Part shown: positions 1-11,961 of the stretch, one piece after another | Position numbering within the stretch: position 1 is the first letter of the stretch | Layout of the letters: each line of letters starts with the position of its first letter | NCBI RefSeq assembly: GCF_000003815.2 | Contig: NC_049997.1 | Span: 9,263,875 to 9,317,603, forward strand | DNA from: Branchiostoma floridae | Taxonomy: Eukaryota > Chordata > Leptocardii > Amphioxiformes > Branchiostomatidae | DNA length: 53,729 nucleotides | Direction: 5' to 3' | Position numbers and translations under genes: made by a program | Notes under the pieces: model-generated | Databases searched by the model: none | Told to the model about the DNA's origin: nothing | Seen by the model: only the letters and a program-made list of their open reading frames with translations

Positions 1-190
1 TCAAGACGAAAAACAAATGCTACGTCGAAAGCTCTTGGATAGATAGCGTTTTATGTACACGAATGCTTCAGGAAACAAGTGTGTGCAAAGCCTGCTGTTG
101 ATCCAAAAAATAGATTCCGAAAGCTATGATTAAAAGTACGCGTTTTGAGTAAGAGTACAGATCTTGAGATATACCATATATGCTCTGTAC

Positions 191-491
191 TTAATTGAGT
201 GATGCCATTGACTTCACATGTAAGGGTCTGACGACAAAAGTCCTTCGTCACCCACCCTTGCCATACTAAACTCAGTCTGTCCACATGAGGACAGCAAAAA
301 CAACAATTCGTAAATATATAGGGTTCATAAACTCTGTTTAAATCATAGTTGACGTTAATGCACTCTGTAAAGAGATTTGGGGCCCGGGCACGTGGAATGA
401 TGTTGAGTACAATACAGTTTGTAGCCCATCTTTCATCGACCCTAACTCTCCCGTCGCACGTCTCACCCCGGCTGTGTAAGCATCTCTCGTC
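191..491 (-). CDS. Possible exon of a cysteine-rich protein (unrecognised)
   Basis: A minus-strand frame open from 518 to 51. The part bounded by a possible acceptor (AG at 493-492) and a possible donor (GTACAG from 190) encodes about 100 residues with around ten cysteines, including N-C-C-F-C-C. A stretch D-E-R-W-A-T-N-C-I vaguely recalls the E-x-W-x-x-x-x-C of von Willebrand type C modules. Against it: the cysteine pattern fits no family I can name, an ORF of this size can occur by chance in 54 kb, and the frame begins in the adjacent tandem repeat. If real, further exons lie off the left edge. Confidence 0.25.
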
Positions 492-501
492 CTCCCAAGT
501 G

Positions 502-1105
502 CAACAATTCAAGTACATAAAACAGACGGTTGTCAGAACTATTCATCTTCACTGATTTGCTTTTGTCTTGAAACGTTCTTAGCATCTTAGATGTAATAAC
601 GTTACGACCTTGCTGAACTAAAGGTGAAGGGAGGCATTCAACGACAACAATTCAAGTGCATAAAACAGACGGTTGTCGGAACTATTCATCATCACTGATT
701 CGCTTTTGTCTTCGAACGTTGTTAGCATCTAAGATGTAACAGCGTCAAGACCTTGTTGACCTTGAAATGAAAGGGGGGCATTCAAGGACTCACAACGGTA
801 ACAATGCAAGTACATAAAACAGACGGTTGTCAGAAGTATTCGTCACCACTGATTCGCTTTTGTATGTTAGCCTCTAAAATGTACGACCTTGTTGACCTTG
901 GGGTGAATGGAGAGGGGGGCATTTGACGACTTGTACGCAAGTGGTGAAAAACATACTACTTTGCTTTTCACCTTAGACATCACTATTGTTTTCTGTATGT
1001 TGCTTTTGTCCTAGAGCGCTGTTAGACTCTAACATGTACGACCTTCGTGACCTTGGGGTCATTCAAGGACTCGTACGCAAAGTGGTGAAAGAGAACAGCT
1101 TCTTT
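502..1105. repeat. Degenerate tandem repeat, unit about 145-155 bp
   Basis: Units start near 502, 645 and 799 with CAA..(T/G)CAAGT(A/G)CATAAAACAGACGG. They continue through an ACTGATT(T/C)GCTTTTGT block and a TACGACCTTG..GACCTTG block. A fourth, more diverged unit runs from about 950 to 1105 and keeps GCTTTTGTCCTAGA and GTACGACCTT. No coding content. Confidence 0.85.
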
Positions 1106-1487
1106 GTTCTTCATTTGAGAGTCGAGTCTTAATTTCTGCTCTAAACACAGTTTATTAAATCCTTAAAGCAGACATGATTTATTGACGGTTTGATTTGGCA
1201 ATGTACGAATGTTTGGATGGACGTTTTATGCTCTGTTTGCGTGCGGGAGCGAGAGGTTGTATCTCCAGTATGGGTTCGTGATTACTCGCTCAGCGATGGT
1301 CAACAAGGCGGATCTACAGCTTTATCTTGTTTGTACAGACGATATACGGACCGTGCTTGTCTCAGCAGATGTAACATAACGTTGGAAAGGTATAAATATT
1401 CTGAAATAAATCTGTCGTTTTGGAAAATGTGTCACAGTTTGATAAGAGGCGTTGTCACGTCAGAGTTAAGACATTATAGAAATATAG
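1106..1487. other. Unassigned stretch
   Basis: Non-repetitive within the window. An open frame covers it but begins with TTG and resembles no known protein. I see nothing else. Confidence 0.5.
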
Positions 1488-2122
1488 GAAATCTTTTTTG
1501 ACAAACAAAAGTACAGCGACTTTCGTAAGGCCACAGCAAGTAAATTCCATGGATGACATCCTCTGCAGACTGCAAAAATAATGAGATAGGGCGAAAAAAA
1601 CAAGATGGGTAAAAAAAAACAAGATGGCAAGTTTTCAAAATAGACGTTGTTACAAGACTTGAAGTGACAAAATATGGCATCACAGCCAACAAAGCATTCA
1701 TTCCTGTATTTAAGAAGTGCACCAGTGTAGTTAAAGTGACACTAGTGTGGTAGACTGGTATCATTAACCATGTTGGCAACTACACTCAGAGCTTCCATAG
1801 TTGTGCCACTTTTACAACTATCTATCAAGTTTCACTTCTGCAACTACAGGCAATGCTACAGAGTCTCTAGTGTCAATTCTACATTCAATGATTAGGTTAC
1901 AACACAACCTTTACCCATTTTCGTCTATCCGGCCTTCCCTGAAGAAGAAAAAAATTCTTGTTTTTTTTTTCTGAAATCAGGCGAAAATTAATGAGCGCGC
2001 GGATGTCATCCATAAAATTTACTTGCTGTGGCCTAAGGTCTATAACAACTACTTACAGTACAACTAAACAGACATATATGAATATCTATGGATACGAATA
2101 AGTCAACATGTTGAGTCTAGCT
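1488..2122 (+). repeat. Older dispersed repeat split by the Harbinger-like MITE
   Basis: Sequence 1488-1528 joined to 2034-2122 matches the reverse complement of 33335-33470 nearly base for base. Shared blocks include AAAGTACAGCGACTTTCG, ATAACAACTACTTACAGTAC and AAACAGACATATATG. The family is unidentified and no coding content is seen. Confidence 0.88.
1529..2033. mobile_element. Harbinger-like MITE, 505 bp, TAA target duplication
   Basis: Terminal inverted repeats of 33 bp (1529-1561 and 2001-2033) begin GGCCACAGCAAGTAAATT and differ at two positions. TAA flanks both ends (1526-1528 and 2034-2036). A GGCC start with TWA duplication is the established signature of PIF/Harbinger elements, including the rice MITE mPing. 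No transposase frame is present, so it is non-autonomous. An uninterrupted copy of the flanking repeat occurs at 33335-33470, which confirms both ends. Confidence 0.9.
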
Positions 2123-5100
2123 TGTCATGTACACTATTGGTTCTAAGGTACAAACAGTCCTCGATATATTTGCCTATTTGTACTACACATGCATAATCAT
2201 ATAATGTCCTTGGCAGAAACAGTGGTGAGCTGTCACCATGGATACGCAGTAGACAGTTTTCTCCGTTCCCACCATGTTCGCATTTGAACACCTGGTATTC
2301 CAATCCCAATCTACGTTTGATCTCTTACAAGGATTTGAAGTCCCTGTTCGTAAAAAATGTCTCACGCAATATCATCATAATCACATCCCGTCTTCAAAGA
2401 ATACCGTCTGCATTTTTGTTCCCGCCAAAATGTACCCGGGTGACACCTGTTAATTCTGTCAGTGGATTGTTTCCGCTTGAGTTACTCTCAAGACCCGAGT
2501 TTTCACAAGATACTTGCAGCCTAAAATAATCCAAATATGCACATTTTATCATGTAACATTTTAAAGCTGGTAAACACAAGTGATTTTTCAATTAACAATG
2601 CAACCGGCTGTAGAGTGCAGTATGTCCATACAACATGTAGCTATAGAGTTATAATTGAGAAAATAATGGAAAGCTCGCGCTTTAATTTAGTTAACCGACC
2701 ATTTTTTTGTTTCATGTTGACCCATAGTCACTTATTTGTCTATAATTCACGACTTCTGGCATTGAAATGCCAAGCTCTTGTCATTTTTATGTCAGCAAGT
2801 ATAGCGTTATATGTATAGAGCAGACACGTTTAGGTTTAGGGGCGAGCCCTTTCGACCCTTAGAGTCTAGTGGACAGCTTTTGTTGTTTTGCCCCTGTGTC
2901 ACTTGACCATGGAGTTCAAAGTTCGATAATGGGATCGGTGACCTTTAACCATATGCCTCATGATTTGACATAAATACTGCCATCATTCTCGGCGATATGT
3001 GACACAGTCTATCGACAGAACAGTTTTACATACATACACATAAAAGTGTCATAGAATCTTCATCCCCAGCTCCAAGCAGATGTAGACAGGCAACATCGTA
3101 ATGTTTACCAAGGTCTAGTTTCTTCGGAGCAAATGACCACACTTTCAACTTTGAGGTTGAAAAAAGTTACAACTAGTCTACATCTGCTTCGAGATCAAAG
3201 ATCTCGCGAACATCAGTCAGTCCAAAACGGTCAGTCAAACGAGCCTTTAGCATTTTTTTTTTATTGCAACAGATAAATACATAACATGATGGCGACACAC
3301 TCAAGCTCAACATGCTTATTTTCGTGCCGTCATCAGGAACAAACTGAGAGTACAAAAGAACATTGAAACAAATACAGACAAGCAAAGCATATAACAAAAG
3401 TAATGTTAAGTAACACCATATAACAAAATCATAGAACATAAGAACTTTAGCATTATCCTGTCAAAGACAGATCTCAGTGTTGAGCTCATGAGAAATGTAC
3501 AAAGTGTATCATTCTTCCATTCGGCACTTTGCTCTTGCTTAAGAACCGTACGCGTCCTCATGAGTCCACTTCCGAAAAAAGTAGTTCTGCTTGAAGTTGA
3601 CTTGTTACTTAGAAGACGTGTCAAGGCCGCACAGTGGTAATTCTTGCACTCGCTGGGTCTGTGTGCCAAACTGTAACTTTAGACGTTACGCCAATTTGAA
3701 ATAGTCTACTTGATTCTGTTTCTTCTTCCTCAACCTCTTGCCAGATTTATGTACAGATAGTCTTGACATAAGTGGCAAGTAAATTTCTCGATACATATTT
3801 GTTGGCCGGAATTAGGCTATTGTCCCAGGGGCTAAACATCTGACACATATTAAAACTGTTACGATGAGACACGATGTAAAACTGAATTCACGGTCTGAAA
3901 TGGTGAGACAGCAGGTGAAGTCTCGCGGCGGAAGTCTCGCGTGACCTCGAAGTCCAGGGCGATGACCTTGAAGGGAAGGGGAGGGGGGCTCTAGTTTTCT
4001 TTTTCTTTTCAGTGTCCTCAATCTTGAAAGAGATTATTATGGCACGTCGTGAGTACTCTGATGCCGGCCAGTGCAGGCTGTCTCATCAGAACATGTTCCA
4101 AGTGCTATAAACCATTATCTAAAATCATAGTCCTTATGTAGGGAGGCAAACTTTGTATATTGTAATAACTGCATTTTTCATATACTAACATATAATGTTA
4201 GGTATAGATCTCTACTACCAAGTTGACAAAGACAAGAAAAGTCAGGTCTATAAATAATCCTAACAAAAGGCAATGGAGGTTACCCTGCTCAAGTTCAGGT
4301 CCCACCTGTTACAGAAATACATGTGGCAGGACAATGCTTTAGTTGGAGATTGTATTCGGGATAAGGTAAGGAGTTAATTGTGTCGTAGGCGGGAATGTAC
4401 AACTGCTGAGTTCGATTTGAAGTTTTCTGTATGAGATACCGAAGAACTGTTATGTTGTACGTAGGTAGGTGAACTCTCAAGTATTGTGTTACATGTACAG
4501 TTGGCCGTGGGTGGTATTGAAAGTCGCTTTTCATCAATTCTGCAAGCACTTATATTTAAACTTGAACTGGAAACAACCCAGAAAGGGATACACTTACTTT
4601 TCAGGAAGAATCCAAGATCGCCAGTTCTTTTTTCTACTTCCAGATTTTGAAGATTTACTATTTGTAAGGGTCATCATGCCTATAGCAAAATGGAGAGCTA
4701 AACAAATACATATGAATAAGGATGACCTGGCCAATTTGTCTTTAAATCATTAGGAATCCTGTCTATACTGACCACCTGTCCACATAGACCAGATTTTGGT
4801 CCCTTGAATTGTCCTCTTGGGCAGTTTTGACTGTTCTAGTTTCCCAGTGCTTTATTTTCCAAGAATCGGAAGCTGCTTCATATATAAGTAGTAACAGAAG
4901 GAAAGTGTTGAACTTAAGTCTCGCCTTACCCTCAGTTCTGCCCTCTACAAATCTGTAGCAAAGTGCCTTATTTTGAAAGTAAGGCCAGGAATCTTGGCAC
5001 CCCTTCAAGACAAATCGGCTTGCGAACAGGTCCCAGATTGTCGCTGCGGGACACTTTTTACAGCCCAGTGGGGGACATATCACTCCGCAAGGAGGGGGGG

Positions 5101-6551
5101 GGGCATTTGTCATCAGCCGGATGATGAAAAGAAGTCAAGTGTTTCCCCAGTTTGTGAGGGATAATGTTTGAACGATAACGATCTGTTTTATAGTGTGTGA
5201 AATTGACACGCGTATGTAAGTGACGTCATAGACTGAAACTAGAGAACACTGAACGAGATGGAATGGGCATGGCGGAGAAAAACATTGCAAACAAACTAAA
5301 CTCGTACAATATGGTGAATATTTCTATCCTGAGTTGATGATAGAAGGCAATAAAAAAAGGATTCTTTTGACTTAGATAAGGGAAATTTTTCGTCTGCTAT
5401 GTAAAATATACGCATTTTATTCTGCCGTATATGAAGGACTCCGTGATAAGCAAATTCAATCACACGATGTATGTCCAACATAAAGAGCCCACTACACTTG
5501 TCAAGAAAAGTATGGGTGACCAGGTGAGCTTGGCCGGAAATGCAAGCCGCATTGCACTTCCACTAGCCAAGGAGGTTCCTACTCTAAGATAACTCCTTGC
5601 ACTAGCTAAGTGAAAAAGCATCATGCGTCACACCAGCTTAGGATGACTGCTCTACTTTTTTTAAATTTTCAACAAGCTTTATTAAGTGCAGTGTACTGTG
5701 ATATTTACACGTACGGCCAATACCCCTGTAGATTTGGCACACGTGCCTGTAGTGTTTACGCCGCCATTACACGCCTAATCTCTTGATTAGGGAATGTTTA
5801 ATGTTACTCCATTTCCAAGGTCACGGAGGTGTGATACGTGAGGTTAGCTTACTCCTGCTGTGCTCGGTCATTACCAATGATAACATGTAAACCAACTTGA
5901 TACACAAAAGGGACAGCTTCTATAACCGATCCAAGATGGCCGCCATGTGGAGCGTGCTAATAAGGCCAAGTTGACTCGACCTTCCTTGACCTTGGCGACT
6001 CATTTTACGGCTACCATGAAATTGACCGACTTACTCGGGATTCTGCACCATCTCAGGGATATTGTTTTTCATATTTCTATAGCTGTGTTGTTTCTGTTTT
6101 GTCAGCTGTTACTTCAATCTAAAACCGTTTTATGTTCTGCAAATGTAGAAATAAGGAAAGGATAGCATTGTCGACCTAAACCGCAAAATATATGTTATTT
6201 ACAGTCAAATAACTCTTGATCTACACAAATTAACACCATTCTCACGTAGGTCCGAGGTATTATCTTGACCCCCCTCCCACGTCTTCGAACCAGTCGACCC
6301 TCCACACGCCCATGACCTTCAACTATTGGCTGTCGTGTGTAAGCAATAAAAAGGATGACCAAATTTGACCTTCCGTTATTTGAAAATATATATAGCACAA
6401 GTTTGTATACTGTTGAATGTGATCCGTCACAACCTTTCACTCGAGTTAACTGAAGTCAGGTCCTCCTTCACTCTCCAAAAAAATCATTCGTGACAACTCA
6501 AATATCAAAGGTAAAAAAAAAAATGGCGGCGACAGATTGATCGAAACGTCC
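2123..6551. other. Gene-free stretch, nothing assigned
   Basis: Contains only short open frames, mostly with non-ATG starts, and no recognised domain. Noted features are a G run at about 5091-5103, an AAGATGGC motif at 5933-5940 and a phrase CCTACTCTAAGATA at about 5578 that recurs near 9827. No RNA gene or tandem array was seen. Confidence 0.5.
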
Positions 6552-6552
6552 G

Positions 6553-6830
6553 GATGAATGAATGAATGAATGAATTTTATTGCTCAACAATCGCACAGGG
6601 TACAATGTATGGCAATTAATAACAACTAATAGATGATACCACAATTTCTGACAGGCTTTTTATTGACGAGATGGTGTTTATAACTTGAATACCTCGGCGA
6701 TCATGTTGGTGTGTTGCTGCATCAGGCATAAAAGCCGCATAAGCATCTTTGTGTGTTTCACGAGGACACGCTGCAACATGACAAGATGGTGTCGAGTGAA
6801 AAGATTGTCATGATTCTATCCATGCCATCC
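6553..6830 (-). mobile_element. Possible LINE 3' end, reverse orientation
   Basis: (GAAT)n-like tetramers at 6553-6578 lead into TTTTATTGCTCAACAA. Read on the minus strand this is a tail with short tandem ATTC units, as found at the 3' ends of CR1/L2-type LINEs. Similar tails in the other orientation occur near 10690 and 38200. No reverse transcriptase frame was seen, so the assignment is tentative. Confidence 0.35.
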
Positions 6831-7282
6831 ATCCACTTCACCGCATTTAGCCAAACCCAAGTGCTGTAGGATGTCCTTCATCGCAATCCGATAATGAACT
6901 AAGTTACCATACCAAATACCAAAGGTTTATCCAGACGAGATATTTCCTACTCAACCATGCCTAATTACCAGTAGCTGCACATCATCACGTAATGTATACG
7001 ATACCAGTACTTACACACCATGAAGGACACGGGTTAAGTTTCACAAACTCTCTCTCCCCCATCTTTGTAATGTTATGGTGGTTGAATCTCGTGGACAGTC
7101 TAGTCAATCTAACACCGTCGTTTCGACCACCCGTACCGTAAATGTCATAAGATCCATGGGAATAGTATTGAAGGTCAACAAATTTCATTTTGAAGCCTGT
7201 ATCGCCCCCCGTCCTGATGCACACGTAGATGGCCTCCTTTTTTTGCACCTTTCACAATGTAGTTAGAATAGTACCACCCTCC

Positions 7283-7472
7283 TAGTCTCCAAGCAAACCC
7301 TACGGTGCCTTAGAGATAGTATCAAAGCTGACCAAGGTACTTAGTATAGCGGCACCTCCCTGTTTCGGTGCAGGCAGACCTCCGGTGCCCGTTTGACTCC
7401 CTTTGGCCGGCTACACTCCTTGGCCAGCTTTGATACTATCTCTAAGGCACCGTAGGGTCTGCTTGGAGACTA
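7283..7472. mobile_element. Foldback MITE, 190 bp, 9-bp target duplication
   Basis: Arms of about 54 bp start TAGTCTCCAAGCA and pair with two mismatches; each contains GATAGTATCAAAGCTG. CCACCCTCC flanks both sides (7274-7282 and 7473-7481) as a perfect 9-bp duplication. High arm identity suggests recent activity or conversion. The superfamily is not assigned. There is no coding content. Confidence 0.92.
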
Positions 7473-7583
7473 CCACCCTCCATCCCAAATGAAACGATTG
7501 AGTCTGACAGCTTTCAAAGGGGACTTACAGTATGATCAATATGTCTACACGCATGGTTATTATTGCACTAGTTGAGTGTAATA

Positions 7584-7790
7584 CTGTAAATGCGGAAATG
7601 TTCGAGGTGGATTAATGTTCGCGGTTTTCGCGGTGACCACTTCATCTTGAACTTAAATCCACCGCGAAAATTTTTCTATTATTGTATTAGACTGCAGCCT
7701 ATGGTGTTACCGCGAACTTAAATCCACCGCGAAAAGTCCTTTTACCCGCTACCGCGAAATTAAATCCCCGCGAACTTGAATGCATTACAG
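7584..7790. mobile_element. Foldback element with CTGTAA ends and CpG-rich blocks
   Basis: The ends CTGTAAATGC and GCATTACAG are near-perfect inverted repeats flanked by TA on both sides. Inside, blocks of the type TTCGCGG and CCGCGAA occur in both orientations, so the element can fold at several places. I recall similar repeats from amphioxus DNA, but that is memory and not a search. Confidence 0.8.
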
Positions 7791-8179
7791 TATACTATAA
7801 TTAAGATACGCGTATCTATTGACTGACAGAGCTACGTTCTATAGCCGATAATGATAACACTATGTAGGGTTATATTGCTTCAAATAATAGGAAAACCACA
7901 GCGTTTCTACCAACAAACAAATTGCCTAATTTCCGTTCGCTGTCCGCGGTCCAAGTTAGCCAACGTGGAAATGATTTCGCTATCTCACTTAATGTCTGAC
8001 ACATGTAAAGCTAGCGCCATACAGTGATACTTGTATACCTGGCATTGATCCCAGCGGACACATGAAAACTATTACACTATCCAAACTTTTAAGATTCATG
8101 GACTTCAGCGTGATGTAACCTGGCGTTTTGGGGGAATCACGTCGTTTGTTTCTCGTTTAAACAATCCATGCCTTCTGAC

Positions 8180-8793
8180 CCATATACCTATCCTTATTGG
8201 ATCGAATTCAACTCCCCCCTCATCTTCACCCAGTCCCGACTTCCCTTTACTCTGACTTCCTTTCTTTGATTCATTTATGTTTGTATCTTTCCTTCTTTCA
8301 GTTTTGATTTTTTACCTTTTTCTTCCAATCGTTCTGTTTGTCTTCGTCTCTGCTTAGGTTTCTTTCTCTCCTTTCCTTCGTATATTCCGTCTTTCCTCCT
8401 TTGAATTTCTTCCCTTCTCTCAGTTTTCTTTTCCTTTTTTCCTTCGTACCTGTCGTCTTTCCTTCTTAAACGTTCTTCTCTTCTCTCAGTTTCGTTTTCT
8501 TTTTTTTTCTTCCCTTCGTCCTGTTTTTCCTCTCATCTGTGGTTCTTTATCTTCTCCTTTCATTCCCACCTTCCATCCTTCCCTAAACTTTCTTCCTGGT
8601 AATTCCCTTCGTCTTCTTTCTTTTTCTTCCCTGGTTTTTCTGCCCATCTGTAGTTCGTTTTCTTTTCATTCTTTCCTTCCTACCTTCCGTCATTCCTTTC
8701 TTATCATCCCTTTCCACCAGCCTCCTCTTCCCATCTCTACTCCCATTACCTATGCCCACACTTACATGTACACCTATCCCCCTTTCTCTCTCT

Positions 8794-8829
<36 letters not shown>

Positions 8830-8830
8830 C
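8180..8830 (+). repeat. Long pyrimidine-rich tract ending in (CT)n
   Basis: About 650 bases dominated by C and T on the plus strand, with TTCCTTC and TTTCTTC phrases throughout. It ends in a C run and a (TC)n microsatellite at about 8786-8830. The few open frames here are low complexity. Such tracts can form triplex (H-DNA) structures. Confidence 0.85.
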
Positions 8831-9289
8831 GCCTGCCAAGATTTGCACTTGACCAAATTTACCGAGTTTTATCACCCTCGACAGTTCACTGTCTGAAGTG
8901 GCACCCCTGCCGTCTCACTACTCTTTGTTACAAGTGAACTTGTTCGGGTTCACCACAACTCAAGCTTACAACTTACAAACCTTTGTCCTCTCGCATGTTT
9001 GCCGTCACAGCCCACGTGAGGTGATCGACACTTCACAATTGGTGCCGCCGGATTGGGTAATGGTGATCTAATACAGAACAGACAACGTCATGCCAGCAAG
9101 GCCAAGTGCGTTAGCAGGGGTTGAACTTGATGGAGACAACAAGGGCACGTTATGGTGATGAGAAAGTCGTGTTTCTGTAATACAGAACATGGCGGTGGTG
9201 ACTTCTCCCTGTAGGGGACCTTCTGTCATCGCGCCGTTCCTAGTGGAACCTTTGGGGTTTTACTGCCGAATGTCAACTCTATTAACGCT
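8831..9289. other. Unassigned stretch
   Basis: No open frame of note, no tandem repeat and no recognised motif. Confidence 0.5.
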
Positions 9290-9712
9290 TTTCTTTGAAG
9301 TCGTGCTACCAAAAGAACAGAACTTACAGTCTTATTAAAATTGGAGCTTGGATAAACGCCTAGATGGAAAAATCACACTCGATGGAAGTATACACTAACC
9401 AGTTTTTTCTATGTCATTGAAAGCATATCTTTGAAGTTGTGCTACCAAACGACTAGAAGTTACGGTCTTGTTAAAATTAGAGCTTGGATAAATGCTTTAA
9501 AGTTAATATCATGTTTAATGTACACTAACCAGTTTTCCAAGCCAAAAAGGTGGGAAGGGGCTAAAAACTGTTATAGATCAATCTCTTTGAGAGCTATATT
9601 TCTGAATTTGTGTTGCCAAAAGAACAGATGTTACAATCAGGGGATATTTGGAACTTGGATAAATGCTTATCTTGAAATATCAGGTTTAATGTTCAATACC
9701 TACTAACCAGTT
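9290..9712. repeat. Degenerate tandem repeat, three units of 135-175 bp
   Basis: Units near 9294, 9431 and 9604 share GT(G/C)(C/T)T(A)CCAAA, a TTACAGTC-like block, G(A)(G/A)CTTGGATAAA(C/T)GC and CACTAACCAGTT. The third is the most diverged. No coding content. Confidence 0.75.
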
Positions 9713-11111
9713 GCTAGTTTCTTATATCGAACAGGTGGATGATGGGGAGGGGGTGGTTGTAAAGCATTCGATAGATCCCATCTCTTTGACAACTATACGA
9801 ACCTTATTACGATCACAGATTGTTCCTACTCTCAGATAGCTCCTTTAGATATTCCTAGTCTGTTATCTTGATAAATTGATAAATCTCAGGATATACCACA
9901 TTGAAAATAAGATGCGTCCAGGGTGCCATATGCTAAATCACTTGGCAAGATATGTCTAAGTTATAGTACGTCTGTAGAAGAGACAATTATTGATTGTCTG
10001 AATACACCTGGTTTCCGAATGTGGGACTATCGTCTGTCCCACGCATTATGACGGCATGTCTGTTCCACTCCTTTAGACGATTTCACACCACGCTACGCTA
10101 AGGCGGATAATAAGCCATTGTGGACACTCCATTTAACACGTTGAAAGCGATCCGACCCTCTGTGCCCTTCCCATCATTGCCATTAACCCCTCACGTACCA
10201 AGGGTCACCTGTTACTCATTCCGTTTGAATCACCAGCTGTTAGTTCGGCTTTGAAGATGAGTACATCTAAATACCAGCTTAATGTCACATTTGAAATGAG
10301 TAGGCTCGACCTTCTTTTGAATTAAAGAAACACTTCCCACCGTTTTCGTTTGTATTCAAACTCACGTACCCACTCGCTCGCTAATTTCTCTTTTCCAATT
10401 TATGTAAAGCTATTTGTACTTTTAAAACAAACATTGATCAATAAATCATCACATCTATTTATTTTTTTTCTTCATTTTCTTTCACTACAAACTACAGTTA
10501 CCAATGGCGCGATAAACACTATTTTCTTATTGATATAAATCTCATTCTATGATGTAACGTGTTTTCAATACAAACATTTATCTGTATGTCAAACGCGTCT
10601 GCCCCGGTCACCCACTTTTAAAGTGACTTTACCCCGTGGTCACTTTGACATAGTTGAAGCCAACTCTGTACTGTACTGTCTGAGCAACAATTGCTCAATG
10701 ATTGAATGAATGATTCACTACGATTCCAATCACTCAGGAGACGCGTGGTTTCCTGTGATGCGACCAGGTTTGTGATCTATCTTCAACTATGACGACATGT
10801 CTATGTCTGTGTCTGTGACCTACTTTTTGTGACTCAACTTCTTTGGGTATATCATTCAAAACGTAGCTATAGAAGTGTGACTGAAAAGACACAAAGCGTT
10901 AGAAAAATACTTTTTTATATACAATTTGTGTAGCGATTTTAGGTCGCAGAGAGAGCACAGAGAGAGCGCCGTCCTAGTGGAAAGGGGGTTTAACTTGACA
11001 TATTGTCCACGTTGACCTTTAAGTTCAAGATGGCAGAAGGTCAACGAAACGGTCAATGCCCGGTGACAGAGCACTGACACCCACATAGCGACGTACACCG
11101 CAGTTTGACTC
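9713..11111. other. Gene-free stretch with a possible LINE tail
   Basis: Segment 10610-10715 ends in GAGCAACAATTGCTCAATGA followed by TGAATGAATGA, the opposite-strand counterpart of the tail at 6553. The rest shows only short open frames without recognisable content. Confidence 0.4.
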
Positions 11112-11235
11112 TAATCTCCAAGCATATCCTACGCTAGTGTCCAAAGTTGGCAGAGGAGTGAAGCTGGCCTAGGAGTGTGTATGCTCCGGTGCCCTCTGGA
11201 CGGCTATACTCCTTTGCTAGCTTTGATCTTTTGCT
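11112..11235. mobile_element. Degraded relative of the 7283 MITE
   Basis: Starts TAATCTCCAAGCATATCCTACG, close to the first arm of 7283-7472, and keeps the central GGAGTG, CTCCGGTGCCC and CTAGCTTTGAT phrases. The right arm lacks the mirrored TAGTCTCC end, so this copy is truncated or diverged. Confidence 0.6.
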
Positions 11236-11725
11236 TTGACCTCCAGTCGCACTGTACATCACTCGTTGGATCGTTTGTTACAGGGTCTGGCTTCATTCCA
11301 AAGAACGAATAAAGAAGTAGAAGATCGCTCTATTTGTCGGGTAAGAGTTGCACAACCTCTCAGACGTATAAGACATTGCTGCCCCATTGACTTCTGACCC
11401 CATTACCAATCTTAAGATTCAACCAAGGTCCCCATACCAACTGATGTTTGTCCCTCAAGAAAGTCCTGTTTACTCAACACTTGGCGCTGAAGGCCGATCG
11501 GATCGGTTTAAAAGAACCCTATTGTCTAGTGAAAGCCAGGGACAAGCGAGTGTTATATTTGTAGTTTCCTGGTGTCGGACATGAAACGTAAGCTAATCGC
11601 ACAAGGAGTTATAGGTAAGATAAACGATGTGAGAATAGGTTCAGGTTTGGGTGCACTGTGTGGAGAGGTGTGATTGAGCCCCTAATGCATTGCGAGTGAA
11701 GAATTAACTGTTTCAGTAGTCTTAT

Positions 11726-11961
11726 GGTGGTATCTCACTGCACTTGGGGCACCGGTGCGACGCTGCGGGGTAAGTTCACTGCGGCACTGTTTGTGTTATT
11801 TTGGCCGATCTTTTTATAATTTAGATATTGCGTAATAGGTAAAAGTATGAATTAGGAGACAACAGAATACGCAAAACGTAAGAAAATTCGTTCTTTATCT
11901 CTGAAAGTCTTTCGAGCACCACAGTGCCGCACCGGTGCCCCAAGTGCAGTGAGATACCACC
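11726..11961. mobile_element. MITE, 236 bp, with 33-bp near-perfect inverted ends
   Basis: The left end GGTGGTATCTCACTGCACTT continues to GGGGCACCGGTGCG. The right end is its reverse complement with no mismatch noticed over about 33 bases. TAT flanks both sides, so a 3-bp or TA duplication is possible. The core is AT-rich and non-coding. Identical arms suggest a young insertion. Confidence 0.9.
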
